Assembly (NCBI RefSeq): GCF_003627215.1
Contig: NZ_CP032678.1
Location: 682,001-746,000 of the forward strand
Source: Pseudomonas sp. Leaf58
Lineage (GTDB): Bacteria > Pseudomonadota > Gammaproteobacteria > Pseudomonadales > Pseudomonadaceae
Direction: 5' to 3'
DNA length: 64,000 bases
The stretch's first letter is position 1. Every line of letters begins with the position of its first letter. Below are positions 40,608 to 49,950 of the stretch, piece after piece. The notes below the pieces were generated by a model, which had not been told where the DNA came from, made no database searches, and saw only the letters and a list, made by a program, of their open reading frames with translations. A program made the translations under genes and the position numbers.

Positions 40608-42812
40608 TCAACATTCCGTTTCCTGGACAACATCAGGCAGCATCAAATACTGCGATACCCTCCATGGCGCAGATGGCAGATAGGCGCCAAAAAGAAACCC
40701 TCTGGCTTCCCGCGAACGATGGTGCATCACCTTGTCATGGCAGAAGCCCATCGTGTCCACGACATGCCGCCCCTGGTCATTGAGCAGTTCCGGATTGAAG
40801 ATCGCAGTCGTAACGACATTTTCCATGAGCGCGGCAGTCCGGTCATCACAGGTGCAGGTCTCAAGGCTGATCATCGCATAATGCTTGCGAGCGACACGCA
40901 GATCCGCCTGGACAACGTCATACAACTCATTGCATACAAACGCCCTTTCCAGGTTTGCGTAGGTTACCTTGCGCCTTGTCTTTGCCCGCTCTTCAATCAA
41001 CGCATCGTAATAGTCACGGAACACGCCCGAGGGCGTAGTATCCCAGGTCACGAACATTTTTTCCGTGGCAATACGCCTGGCCAACAGGAACTGGATGCCC
41101 AATGCCGCATTGGCCGATACCCCTTCGACAGCGACCGCACGATCTATAATGAGCGTCAACATCGATATGTTAAGCAGATTCAGGCGAGTCGCTGATCCCA
41201 AGGCCGGGCAGCTGGCAATCACCTGGGTAAGACGTGATGCCAGCTTATCCGTCAGGGGCGCTCCCAGCATGCCATTGGCCAGGATCAGCTTTGGAAGATC
41301 ACTCAGCGTGGGGACTGCTTGCTGATGCGCCCTGCGCGCCTCCTCCGGGAAACCGAGCAGCATTAGTTGCTCCGATACCTCCCACCAGGTGGAAGGGGCA
41401 GCGCGGCCCAGCAGATCGATTGCACCATCCACCTGCAAATCCACGCCCTGGAAATAGAGCTTCGGGCAATTCGCCAGTGAAAAATGCGAGTATGCCTGCT
41501 CAGCGAAGTAGGCCCCGATGGATGAGTTGGGCCACGCCATGGCCGACAGCTCGTCTTCACACAAGAGCATCAACATGCGCGTCAGATCACTCTTCACCTC
41601 ATCAGTGGCGCGCTGAAAACCAAATGGAGATTCCAGTATGTTGACCGCCTGGGCCTGCTCCAGGCTGAGGGTCATCTCTCCACAAGTCATGCCTGCAGGC
41701 GCATCCTTGCGAGTGCCCTGGGTATTCTTGGAGTCGATGGAAATGGTGACCATCTGCGTGACTGGAATCGGACTCTTCCACAATCTGCGATTGATTGCAG
41801 CGTGGTATTCAGCTGCACGGGCCCCTGTCGGATCCACCACCAACTCGGTCATGGCCATTTGATACTGTGACCCTGGTTCATAGGGGAACATTTCACCGTC
41901 CTCGGTCAGGAAGGGTACCGCATGATCCCCCACCGTCCAGGGTGAAGCTGCCTGCGTGATGGGCAGAAGCGCGGCGGCCTGCGCAAGCTCGATCACGCCG
42001 GCAACGGCAATGGCGCCGGCTGGTGTCGACGCCAGGCAGGACTGAATGATTGACTCGTTTCGACAAGCTGATGCCGCCGAACTACCCCACGTCTGCACTG
42101 ACAGAGAGGATCGAATCAATTGCTTGTTACCCTCCCCGAGCGAGTCCAGCAAACCCTGCTCATGGGACTCGGTAAATTGCCTCCCTGTTAACGCACGCCC
42201 CCACCGCTTGAGCCGAGTTTGCTTCAAAACATGCTGCACAGCCAGGTCAACACCTGATTCAAGCGTAAGGCTCACCAACCAGGGCAATCTTCCACCCAGC
42301 TTGCCCGCCATCTGGTTGAAATCAAAATCCCTCTCTGCTGCAGCGGCGCCAGATGAAATGAGCGCCACTTCAATCTTGTGCTTTTCGGCTGCGTGTCCGC
42401 TCAGGGCGGAAGGTTCGACAGGGTGAAGCAAGACCCTGTCCTCAAGTTGCCTGACAATGCCTCGAACAACCGCCTCATGTCGATCCGCGCTCTGTTGCTT
42501 GAGGCATGTGGTGACAATCATCCAGGCCTGCGAGTTGCGATGATCGCGTGAATTGTCGGTTGGATGCCCAGGGCAAATACCCTGTAGGTGACGGGCGAAA
42601 TTGAACTCGATTGTGTGCCCTGGCGGTCTCAGAATGCCCCCTAGTTCTTGAGCCAGGTTTTGATAAAAAACCGCCTTCTCACTGGGGCGATGGCAGCCGG
42701 GCATCCCCAGGATGGCGTAAGCACTCTGGAGAACTTGGGAGGAAGATCCTGAATTGACGGCTGGCATTGTCAGTCCTTGAGCCATGCGCAAGAAAAATCG
42801 AACGATGGCCAT
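40608..42812 (-). CDS. Large hypothetical protein
   Basis: A protein of about 734 aa from the ATG at 42812; the longer 771-codon frame would run across the promoter motif at 42825. Soluble and largely helical, with a CTCDDRTAAL motif and HDKVMHHRSREARGFLFGAY near the C-terminus. No nucleotide-binding or catalytic motif stands out. It ends VVQETEC, a terminal cysteine again. It is the largest unknown gene in the window. Its own promoter motif suggests independent expression. Confidence 0.65.
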   Translation of the reverse strand: MAIVRFFLRMAQGLTMPAVNSGSSSQVLQSAYAILGMPGCHRPSEKAVFYQNLAQELGGILRPPGHTIEFNFARHLQGICPGHPTDNSRDHRNSQAWMIVTTCLKQQSADRHEAVVRGIVRQLEDRVLLHPVEPSALSGHAAEKHKIEVALISSGAAAAERDFDFNQMAGKLGGRLPWLVSLTLESGVDLAVQHVLKQTRLKRWGRALTGRQFTESHEQGLLDSLGEGNKQLIRSSLSVQTWGSSAASACRNESIIQSCLASTPAGAIAVAGVIELAQAAALLPITQAASPWTVGDHAVPFLTEDGEMFPYEPGSQYQMAMTELVVDPTGARAAEYHAAINRRLWKSPIPVTQMVTISIDSKNTQGTRKDAPAGMTCGEMTLSLEQAQAVNILESPFGFQRATDEVKSDLTRMLMLLCEDELSAMAWPNSSIGAYFAEQAYSHFSLANCPKLYFQGVDLQVDGAIDLLGRAAPSTWWEVSEQLMLLGFPEEARRAHQQAVPTLSDLPKLILANGMLGAPLTDKLASRLTQVIASCPALGSATRLNLLNISMLTLIIDRAVAVEGVSANAALGIQFLLARRIATEKMFVTWDTTPSGVFRDYYDALIEERAKTRRKVTYANLERAFVCNELYDVVQADLRVARKHYAMISLETCTCDDRTAALMENVVTTAIFNPELLNDQGRHVVDTMGFCHDKVMHHRSREARGFLFGAYLPSAPWRVSQYLMLPDVVQETEC

Positions 42813-42824
42813 AATTGATTTACC

Positions 42825-42836
42825 GCCAATATACCA
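42825..42836 (-). promoter_or_regulatory. TGGTATATTGGC motif upstream of the 40608 gene
   Basis: Full match to TGnTATATTGrC, 13 bases before the start codon at 42812. Confidence 0.5.
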
Positions 42837-42864
42837 CTTATCCAAGACTCCATCGCCTGAAGCT

Positions 42865-43458
42865 CTAAAAATCGAACGCAGGGGAAGCGTCTTCCTCATG
42901 GATTGAGGCCAAGCGCTTTTCACGTTGGCGCTCTATATCAAACTGCATGAAGGTAAACATCGACTCCCTCGGCTGACTGTTCGGGTTGTCGATTCGAACA
43001 TCCGTGATGGCGCCCTCATAACCCTCCCAAAATTCCTGTGCCAGCTTGAGGTAAGCCATGACCGCCGCCCGCGAGTGATACAGCGGTGGCTGGTAGTCAT
43101 CACTTCGAACGGGTGTATAGCCCCTGACACCCACATCACCGCGAACCAGGTTCCTGAAGGTACACCATTCAATCGTGCCATCCTCAACAACCCTGTACTC
43201 ACGAAGCTTGCCCCTCACCATCATGGCCAGCTCCTCGGAGTCAGGTGTGAATCGAGCGCGGACGTCTTCAGCAGCGATGCTGCAGGCGTACACACTGACC
43301 TGAGGGTTGTCGGTTAAGCGAATGTCCGCAATCATCCAGCAGCCGGTACCCTCACCTTCGGTTGCTTGCGCCAGCACTGGACGATCGGTTTTCGGGTAAT
43401 CCTGGCTATCCAGCACCAGCGAAATGCGCCCTTTGGTTTTGCAGATTTTTGTCTTCAT
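42865..43458 (-). CDS. Hypothetical protein
   Basis: A 197-aa protein from the ATG at 43458. Beta-rich first half (KGRISLVLDSQDYPKTDRPV, then a GCWMIADIRLTDNPQVSVYA segment) and a helical end (FMQFDIERQREKRLASIHEE). Ends DASPAFDF. It follows the 43475 gene by 16 bases and is probably co-transcribed. Function unknown. Confidence 0.6.
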   Translation of the reverse strand: MKTKICKTKGRISLVLDSQDYPKTDRPVLAQATEGEGTGCWMIADIRLTDNPQVSVYACSIAAEDVRARFTPDSEELAMMVRGKLREYRVVEDGTIEWCTFRNLVRGDVGVRGYTPVRSDDYQPPLYHSRAAVMAYLKLAQEFWEGYEGAITDVRIDNPNSQPRESMFTFMQFDIERQREKRLASIHEEDASPAFDF

Positions 43459-43474
43459 CAAAATTGATCTCGAA

Positions 43475-43894
43475 TCAGATGCAAAACCCGTCGTCTTGGG
43501 GTTTTTGAGGTCTGGCAGGACGCTGCTGGCGCCGTTCCCAGCTCTCGATAATGTCCTGTGGCACCTTCGCGTGCTTGGCCAGGTCGTGGATGGTTAGCTC
43601 GGTCTTGAATCGTTGATCCTTGTGGGATTCACTGGGAATGAATGCCGGAGGGTTGGCCGGGAATAGCCAATTCAGCGCCAAGCCCGCTGTCACAAACGAC
43701 AACCCTGAGCGATAGCCAAGGTCGGGGTGCATCTGAACATCAAGGATGCGCAGGCGCTCTCTGGGGTGCAGCGACATCAGCAAGGTGATCAGTGGGCTGG
43801 AAGGCTTCTCAGGGCGCTCAAACTTGCCAGTGGCCTGGAACTTCATCATGGCCACAGGATTGCTAATGAGTCGATTGAGGTCTTTAGAGTTCAT
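43475..43894 (-). CDS. Hypothetical protein ending DDGFCI
   Basis: A 139-aa protein. The C-terminal third has a helix-turn-helix-like run (IHDLAKHAKVPQDIIESWER), then a Pro/Gln-rich linker and QDDGFCI. The last residues match the SLOG-like protein at 37269 (PDDGFCLS), though the bodies are unrelated. First gene of a minus-strand pair with 42865. Confidence 0.62.
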   Translation of the reverse strand: MNSKDLNRLISNPVAMMKFQATGKFERPEKPSSPLITLLMSLHPRERLRILDVQMHPDLGYRSGLSFVTAGLALNWLFPANPPAFIPSESHKDQRFKTELTIHDLAKHAKVPQDIIESWERRQQRPARPQKPQDDGFCI

Positions 43895-44024
43895 AAGGGG
43901 GCTCCTGATACACCATGATAGACGGCCAGGTCTTCAGGAATCAAACGCACCGCACCAGTTCGGCAAGGCCAATTGGACATGGAAAAAGCTCACTGACCAT
44001 AATAGGAAAAAAAGGAGATCCGCC

Positions 44025-44273
44025 ATGTCCACCAAGCTTGATGACATCAAACCACTTTCTGCCATGTCGATCGAACCCATCGATCCGATTATCAGCCAAT
44101 TCCTGGATTTCAATGCCGTGTTCGGCGGAGACAATCCATTCGGCAAGGCGGTACCAGCCGACGCTGACGTGCGCGCAAAAAGCGCTGCCCTGCGCAAAAT
44201 GGCTCCTGATGCTGTCGAGCTGCCGACCATCAAACCTCTTCCAGACGATTTATATGGGATGCCTTCGCCTTGA
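44025..44273 (+). CDS. Small acidic hypothetical protein
   Basis: An 82-aa protein from the ATG at 44025 behind AAGGAG. Earlier ATGs in the frame overlap the divergent gene. Composition is acidic with many Pro/Asp turns (IEPIDPIISQFLDFNAVFGG), probably flexible. The gap to 44452 (about 180 bases) shows no other gene. Confidence 0.55.
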   Translation: MSTKLDDIKPLSAMSIEPIDPIISQFLDFNAVFGGDNPFGKAVPADADVRAKSAALRKMAPDAVELPTIKPLPDDLYGMPSP

Positions 44274-44452
44274 ACAGAGACTCGCAGTGTTTGTAAGCGG
44301 CCTTGTCCCGGCTTCACGCGCTCCTGCCAGTTTCGTCGACCAGCCGACGAGGCACTGTCATCGCCACCTCAAGCCACGATCGCAGGCCCAGGCGTTGAGT
44401 CACCGCCAGTGCCGCCTGTAAGCTTGAACAACACCTCGCAAGGAATAGCCAG

Positions 44453-45028
44453 ATGCCAGACCATTCCAAAAAAACCGACCATGACGTAAAGCCTTTGAAC
44501 CAGGACTTTCTGATTGACATCCGTGACATCACGCCATGCCCGGAGATGCCACGCGTGCTCGAAGGTGAACTTGTTGGCAAGAACAGCCTGGACTCACTCC
44601 TCCCAGGTCTCAGCCACCTGTTTGCCCTGCACAATCCGGTGATTGAGGAAATACACCTCACTGATCACTGGTTCCGCCACCACAACGACACCCCAGAAGG
44701 CCTTGAGCCTGTCATCGCAGACTTCCTTAAGGAACATCCGCGTTACCTCGGCACCAATGTCGCCGGAGCACTCGGTGAATCCAAGGCCTGCCCGAGGGCC
44801 TGGTCGCAGCTTTCGAAAGAGATCCACAAGCTGAACAGGGATCAGGCTGTTGTAGCCGCCAATGGCACCTGGATCGCACCTGAGCGCCTCCTGAGCGCCC
44901 TTGTTGGACGTGACCCGGCTATCGCGCTGCTTGACTACGCCAAGTCACGGGGCTTGAGCGTGCTGAATCAGATTCCAGGAATCAGCAAAGACCTCAAGGC
45001 AATCGCGCCGGACGAGCCTGGGCTCTGA
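44453..45028 (+). CDS. Hypothetical protein ending in PGL
   Basis: A 191-aa protein (start AGGAATAGCCAG-ATG). Acidic N-terminus, a central FRHHNDTPEGLEPVIADFLK segment and a helical end (DPAIALLDYAKSRGLSVLNQ). Ends APDEPGL. No known domain. Confidence 0.65.
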   Translation: MPDHSKKTDHDVKPLNQDFLIDIRDITPCPEMPRVLEGELVGKNSLDSLLPGLSHLFALHNPVIEEIHLTDHWFRHHNDTPEGLEPVIADFLKEHPRYLGTNVAGALGESKACPRAWSQLSKEIHKLNRDQAVVAANGTWIAPERLLSALVGRDPAIALLDYAKSRGLSVLNQIPGISKDLKAIAPDEPGL

Positions 45029-45191
45029 GAACACCGCAAGTACTGGGCGCCTGCTAGATAGAACGGACGCCCATGGCCATATACCACTCTAACATCAGCC
45101 CTCCATCCACGGTGTCTTCTGCATAGACTGCGGTCGCTCTGCCCAGAAGATCTGCAATAGTCCTAATGGGGTTAGAGGCAGGATATTGAGG

Positions 45192-45935
45192 TCAAAGCGA
45201 TTGCCAAAGAGAGGTTAGCCGCCGTGGGAAGCGCAAGCCCATCCCCCAAAACATCAGGCGCCTCTTCGCTTGCGGGTAAATTGCTGCGCCTTGGCCAGAA
45301 GGCTGCATAGTTTGGCGATTTTCCTGTGCCAGCAGCCGCTCCTGTAGCTGGTTCAGCTCACCGAGGGCTTTGCTATCCCCCGCCGCCAATCGACGGTACA
45401 GTTTGTTGCGCGCCTGGGACGCCAGATCCAGCCCTGGATTTTTACCCGCCAAGATCCAGCATTGAAAAAAACGGCGATTAAAATCCTGGTCGGTAAGTGA
45501 GCAGATCATCAAGCAGGCAATGGCTTTTTCTAGTTGACCAAAATTTTCCAGCCGGGTGGGATCAACCATGGAGCCATCGAACATGACGCGAAGGTACGGC
45601 ATCAGCGCCTCCAGATCCTGACACTGCTCGCCAGCGCCGGAGTAAATCTCATCAAGCTCCAGTGCGCTAAAACAGCGCAGCAGATCAGCTTTGAGGTTTT
45701 CAACTGTTGCCTGCGCATCGACAGTGGCCTTGAGCTCGCCGGCAAACCTGAGCGAGACGTGCATCATGAGCTGCAAAAAACGATCGACTTCACATAGCGG
45801 ATTCAAAGGTAATTCAGTGGTCACGGTTCGCCGGGGCCCATTCTTAACAGGGCTGGCATTATGCCCATGGCGACACCTACTGCCAAGGAAAGCAGTGGCG
45901 AAATGACACAACCGTTGATTTCCGCCAGACGCCAT
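45192..45935 (-). CDS. Hypothetical protein, start uncertain
   Basis: The frame is open to 46025 but would overlap the divergent gene at 45961. Starts at 45935 (ATG) or further in near 45824 (GTG) or 45767 (ATG) are possible. The well-behaved part begins about VTTELPLNPLCEVDRFLQLM and is helical (ENLKADLLRCFSALELDEIY). Near the end FWGMGL is followed by twelve more residues, so a recent indel may have displaced a GL stop; this is speculative. Confidence 0.5.
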   Translation of the reverse strand: MASGGNQRLCHFATAFLGSRCRHGHNASPVKNGPRRTVTTELPLNPLCEVDRFLQLMMHVSLRFAGELKATVDAQATVENLKADLLRCFSALELDEIYSGAGEQCQDLEALMPYLRVMFDGSMVDPTRLENFGQLEKAIACLMICSLTDQDFNRRFFQCWILAGKNPGLDLASQARNKLYRRLAAGDSKALGELNQLQERLLAQENRQTMQPSGQGAAIYPQAKRRLMFWGMGLRFPRRLTSLWQSL

Positions 45936-45960
45936 CGCTAGCATGGAAAAAAGGATGATC

Positions 45961-46458
45961 ATGAGCAGATTAAACCTGTCGGCCACCAATAAAGCCTTCA
46001 AGAAAGCCTTGTCCGAGCCCATCAAGTCGCTCTACCACTACAATGGCTGTGGCTTTTTCGACGGCGGCTGTTTGCTTCTCGCCGATGCACTCGTCCTGTG
46101 GAGCGGCGGAGATTTGAAGCTAGGCGGTTGTGTGCGCGAAGCCCATAAGCGCACCATCGATGTTGATCATTGGTTCGTCACCACCGAGCGCCTCGACAGC
46201 CTGCTGTGCCTGGATGCCAATGGACTGATGACACCTAGCGCATTCATCCGCTACTGGGAGCATGTCGAAGCCCTAGGCCAGATCATGTTCCGCATCCAGC
46301 CATCCCCCAGGGTGGATGGCGAAATTCCAAGAGACCTGATGTTCAGTAAGCTGCTGTCAAACCAATTGGAACAGGCCTTAGGCCCCTATGAACAATGGAT
46401 TGCCGAGGTCATCCAGAACTGCGTTTCAAGCCAAGGCCCTGGCGCACTGCCCAGATAA
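45961..46458 (+). CDS. Hypothetical protein
   Basis: A 165-aa protein from the ATG at 45961 behind AAGGA; the ATG at 45943 lies before the site. Contains a YHYNGCGFFDGGCLLLADAL segment (two glycine-flanked cysteines), LVLWSGGDLKLGGCVREAHK, then TIDVDHWFVTTERLD. This resembles small enzymes with a catalytic Cys, Asp and His, but no family is recognised. Convergent with 46482. Confidence 0.6.
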   Translation: MSRLNLSATNKAFKKALSEPIKSLYHYNGCGFFDGGCLLLADALVLWSGGDLKLGGCVREAHKRTIDVDHWFVTTERLDSLLCLDANGLMTPSAFIRYWEHVEALGQIMFRIQPSPRVDGEIPRDLMFSKLLSNQLEQALGPYEQWIAEVIQNCVSSQGPGALPR

Positions 46459-46481
46459 GCGGAACCTCCAGGCAAAAAGCA

Positions 46482-47084
46482 TCAAGGGCAAGATTGCAGC
46501 GAAAGCGTCGAATGGCTTGGGGCGGGTTCGGCTTTGCTGAAAAACTTGCGGTCGAAGGCGGCAGCCGTCTTGCTATGCTCACACTGATATTGAGCAAATG
46601 CCCCCATGGGAATCCTCAATGCCTCAAGCTCACCTTTCCAGGTCGCATGGAAACGCCGCATCAGCTCGAAGTAGTCTTTCTCGGATGGGTTTGGGGTCGC
46701 ATCCTTCAGCTCAGCCAGCGCATCATCGAACATTTCGCCGATACTAGAGAGGCGGTGTTGTCGCTCTTGCGCTTGGGCAAGATTCAACACCTTGTGCACG
46801 TCCGCCTCGTCGACAAAAATGTACTCAATGGCACTATGCACGACGTAGTAACAAGGAATGCCTTGATACAGGGACTTGGCTGCCGTCATGTGCCAATCCT
46901 TGGCAAAGGCGCGCTTGCTGTCGTAACCCAGCATGTCGAGCACTTCCTTATCGATACCGGCTTTCTTCGCCACCGTTTCGATGAAATGCGCGGTGGAAAT
47001 CCCTTGCTGCTGAGGGATATCCTTCATTTCATTGATGTCATCGCCATTGGCTTCGACGCACCGCTTCACAAATACCAGGTTCAT
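46482..47084 (-). CDS. Hypothetical protein
   Basis: A 200-aa helical protein (DIPQQQGISTAHFIETVAKK, AGIDKEVLDMLGYDSKRAFA and KDWHMTAAKSLYQGIPCYYV). It follows the 47097 gene by 12 bases and is probably in its operon. Ends LSLQSCP. Function unknown. Confidence 0.6.
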   Translation of the reverse strand: MNLVFVKRCVEANGDDINEMKDIPQQQGISTAHFIETVAKKAGIDKEVLDMLGYDSKRAFAKDWHMTAAKSLYQGIPCYYVVHSAIEYIFVDEADVHKVLNLAQAQERQHRLSSIGEMFDDALAELKDATPNPSEKDYFELMRRFHATWKGELEALRIPMGAFAQYQCEHSKTAAAFDRKFFSKAEPAPSHSTLSLQSCP

Positions 47085-47096
47085 GCCCGCTCCCCA

Positions 47097-47489
47097 TCAA
47101 ATGCCAGGCTGCGCAAGGTGGTCTGTCAGCGTTTTGCGAACCACTGCAGCCTGATGAGCATACATGGCGCGAACGTCTTCAGCGACTTTTCTTGGGCTGT
47201 GCCCTGATTGGAGAGCGATCGCCTCGTTCAGCCGTGTGCCAAACTCATCCAGTATCCGGCCATCTGCATGCAACAGCACGGTAGTGACCGAGAACTCATC
47301 ATCAGCCTCCTCATCGTCCTCCAGATTCTCGCTATTTTCCTCATCCACTTCAGCTTGCGCCTTGGCTTTGGAATCAAACAGCATGATGCCCTGGTACAGG
47401 TGATCACCCAGCGGCTGGTCGGTCAAATTGAAGGCCCGAGATACGCCTCCATCAAACTCTACCGCAAACATTTTCAACACTGCGCTCAT
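47097..47489 (-). CDS. Acidic hypothetical protein ending PGI
   Basis: A 130-aa protein. Residues of about 43-68 are strongly acidic (EVDEENSENLEDDEEADDEF), resembling nucleic-acid mimics or flexible linkers. N- and C-terminal parts are ordinary. The ending HLAQPGI is a conservative variant of the PGL ending. First gene of a pair with 46482. Confidence 0.62.
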   Translation of the reverse strand: MSAVLKMFAVEFDGGVSRAFNLTDQPLGDHLYQGIMLFDSKAKAQAEVDEENSENLEDDEEADDEFSVTTVLLHADGRILDEFGTRLNEAIALQSGHSPRKVAEDVRAMYAHQAAVVRKTLTDHLAQPGI

Positions 47490-47882
47490 CGAAAATCACC
47501 TGGTTCCGTTATTTCTTCCACCCTAACCTGGGAGAGTCCTGGCCGGCAAGCGGGCCCAGAAGCCTCGTGGTAGCCTAAAGAAGGCTGAAGGCCGTTTGAA
47601 TGTCCTCTGCCGTCATTTTTTGAAGCAGTCCCATCGTTTCTTTATCGACTGTAACCCACCCAGGTGCTCATCGGCTTAGTCGAAGCACTGTGTGATCAAT
47701 TTAGATAAAAACCGACTTGGCAGACGCCGCAGCACCCGCTTCATCCTGTGTACCGTGACCTGGCAAGGTAAAAAAGAACATCGCTGAGCCAGCGTTTTAT
47801 CACGGCGCACACCAGAAGCAGCCTCAATAGCACGTGTCTTCGTGCGCGGAACATCTGGCCCGCAACCACCCATCGCGGTTAA
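47490..47882. other. Gene-poor gap
   Basis: No convincing gene. On the minus strand a short frame (VDKETMGLLQKMTAEDIQTA, then FSLL and stop at 47577) reads like a protein end but has no usable start, so it may be a remnant. The 65-codon frame at 47676-47873 looks like a chance ORF. Confidence 0.4.
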
Positions 47883-48170
47883 TCAGCGATCCAGGGCGTG
47901 CGCAGATATCGCACGTTGAGGCAGAACGGCTTCAGCTTCACTGATCAAGTCCCTGCAGCGCTGATTCCCACCCGATGCATAAAATCGCAAAGTGCCAAAC
48001 TTCTGCTTGACCTGGCTGACAGTCATCGGCGGACAACCGGAAGATTCAATTTCGGCCTCTAGTTTGGTGCAAAGATCCTCCAGAAGATCGTGCCAACCGT
48101 CTCCCGTTTCCACGCCTACGAAAAACGGGTGGCCTCTCATCATCGGGTGTCGATCGCAAAGACAATCCAT
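47883..48170 (-). CDS. Small conserved-looking hypothetical protein
   Basis: A 95-aa protein from the ATG at 48170. HPFFVGVETGDGWHDLLEDL...SQVKQKFGTLRFYASGG resembles a small family common in phages and plasmids with the pattern GDGW...L...VK-x-KFGTLRFY. Role not established. The upstream 30 codons to 48260 are an unlikely extension. Confidence 0.6.
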   Translation of the reverse strand: MDCLCDRHPMMRGHPFFVGVETGDGWHDLLEDLCTKLEAEIESSGCPPMTVSQVKQKFGTLRFYASGGNQRCRDLISEAEAVLPQRAISAHALDR

Positions 48171-48387
48171 TAAAAAACTCACAGCTATCTCCCTGACCAA
48201 AGTTTTAAACGCTACTAAAGTATCACACCTCCAAAAAATCTCAAAATTTACCATACCCATTTGAACTAAAATTCATAACGTACGAAAACCAGCGCAAGCT
48301 TCAGAAAACCTGGCAAAGACAGCACCCGTCAGGAGGACGTGTTTGCAAAAAGAACCGGCATGTGTATGATTGTGACTCTAGACAGGC

Positions 48388-49227
48388 ATGGAAAAACCTG
48401 AAATGAAGAAGGCTTATAAACAATCAGTCTTGGATGAGCAACGCTGCAAGCTCACACAACTGCTGATTGGAGACTTGAGTATTCCAGCCTTCTGCTACAA
48501 CTTCAAGCTAGACCGAAAGGTTCTGATTCCCGTCATGGCCGGCTCGAAGCCTTACACTGACAGGTTGTGGGACGAGGTCTGCTCAAAGACTGGGTTGCCC
48601 TCCGAAGGCTCTCAGGTGCCGAAGCTGCGCACCAACATGGAGCGAATTCACCTGCTTGATGAATGGTTGGGCAGTGACAGCGTCGAGCACGCGGCAGCTC
48701 GACATGGAGTTGACCCATCCTTGATCTATAGATACTTCATCCATGCTGTTAACCTGGATGCGCGGCACGCCATGAAACTGGCTGTTGCGCTGCAACTTCC
48801 AGAAAATTACTTTGAAATAACGCCACTTTCTTCCAGCGTACCTATAAAGCAGTCGACTTATGATTACAGCCATCGTCATCCGCCCGGAGGCATTGACAAG
48901 GATCTCCTGAAAAATCGATCGAACAAACTTAAGGCGCTGATAGGGCACCATAACATTCATGAATTTTGCCGTGCCTTCAACCTTGACAGTCGCCTGATTC
49001 ACGCCGTGCTATTTGACGGCACTCAAATGAATCGCATCCTCTGCAGAGAGGTGACGCACGCTTTGAGCTTGCAAAGCGACTTCTTTGATAGACCGATCTG
49101 CGATCTCGATCATCTTGAAATACTCAGCGTACAAGATGAACTAAAGCGCTGGCCCTTGACTGAGCAGTTGCGCGTATTGCGTCAAAAAGCCTTGGCGCAC
49201 CTCGCTCGACTCACCCACTATCGGTAG
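48388..49227 (+). CDS. Protein with repeated Xre-like helical units
   Basis: A 279-aa protein (start 48388; ATG at 48403 possible). At least two internal repeats: LSIPAFCYNFKLDRKVLIPV with MAGSKPYTDRLW (30-62), and NIHEFCRAFNLDSRLIHAVL with FDGTQMNRILCREV (about 191-224). Both have the pattern I-x-x-FC-x-x-F-x-LD-(S/R)-(K/R)-x-(L/I), followed by an H-x-x-x-LSL/TGLP helix. A third, diverged unit (HAAARHGVDPSLIYRYFIHA) lies between them. Likely a DNA-binding regulator with tandem lambda-repressor-like domains. Confidence 0.6.
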   Translation: MEKPEMKKAYKQSVLDEQRCKLTQLLIGDLSIPAFCYNFKLDRKVLIPVMAGSKPYTDRLWDEVCSKTGLPSEGSQVPKLRTNMERIHLLDEWLGSDSVEHAAARHGVDPSLIYRYFIHAVNLDARHAMKLAVALQLPENYFEITPLSSSVPIKQSTYDYSHRHPPGGIDKDLLKNRSNKLKALIGHHNIHEFCRAFNLDSRLIHAVLFDGTQMNRILCREVTHALSLQSDFFDRPICDLDHLEILSVQDELKRWPLTEQLRVLRQKALAHLARLTHYR

Positions 49228-49306
49228 TACCTGCAAGCCTCATGGCAGTTCAATTTCCCAATGCTCACCCAGTACACTGGTAATCATGTCCATCAGGATG
49301 CTTACC

Positions 49307-49942
49307 ATGAGCAAGCAGTGTCTGCAGTTCACCATTGAGGAAATCGCGCCTTCCGTGGCGCCTGATCGCGAGATCCGATTAAAAGGCCAAGCCACCCTGG
49401 CGGGTGAAACGGCGACTGCTCCCGCACAAGCCCTTCGCCTTCAGCCCACGACCGATCAACAATCCCTGATGATCTTTCTGGAGCCAGGTGACACGATTTT
49501 CCTTATCGCTACAGTGATCGACCAGGGTGCCGACAAACTGCTGATCATTGACGAGATGTTTTACAATGAATTGGAGTTCGAGCCGGCCCAACATGCGCTG
49601 GAAGCGCAGAAGCACGCCGAGATCTTGAAAGCCATTGATAGCAACCTGGAGTTTCTGACCTGGGTAGATCGCTGCGCATTTCCAAAGGATGTTGAAGAGG
49701 AATTGGTGGAGCTGGGGGGCGATCGTAGGATCGCACTGGGCCTGCGCATGAACATGACTGCTCAGCGGGGCCGGATAAAAACCATGGTCGAGCTGTTTCA
49801 GGACAATATCCGGGGTGGCGAATATAAAGAGGCCCTGCTGACCTACTTGGTCAGCATGCATCATCAATACATGAAGATCAAAGAGGATCAGCAGGTGGCG
49901 CAGCCCAAGCATCAGGATCCGGCCCACGAACCTGGTCTTTAG
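49307..49942 (+). CDS. Hypothetical protein ending in PGL
   Basis: A 211-aa protein from the ATG at 49307 (AGGA upstream). Beta-rich N-terminal half (PDREIRLKGQATLAGETATA and MIFLEPGDTIFLIATVIDQG, OB- or lipocalin-like) and helical C-terminal half (IRGGEYKEALLTYLVSMHHQ). Ends AHEPGL. It is followed after 8 bases by 49951, probably an operon. Confidence 0.65.
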   Translation: MSKQCLQFTIEEIAPSVAPDREIRLKGQATLAGETATAPAQALRLQPTTDQQSLMIFLEPGDTIFLIATVIDQGADKLLIIDEMFYNELEFEPAQHALEAQKHAEILKAIDSNLEFLTWVDRCAFPKDVEEELVELGGDRRIALGLRMNMTAQRGRIKTMVELFQDNIRGGEYKEALLTYLVSMHHQYMKIKEDQQVAQPKHQDPAHEPGL

Positions 49943-49950
49943 GAGGCGTC

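Noticed and set aside
40719..41195. Long plus-strand ORFs opposite the 40608 gene, and similar antisense ORFs opposite 29499-33296
   Set aside because: High-GC third-position bias creates antisense frames; no ribosome-binding sites or recognisable proteins.
47676..47873. Minus-strand 65-aa ORF
   Set aside because: Arg/Cys-rich chance-like composition and no start signal.
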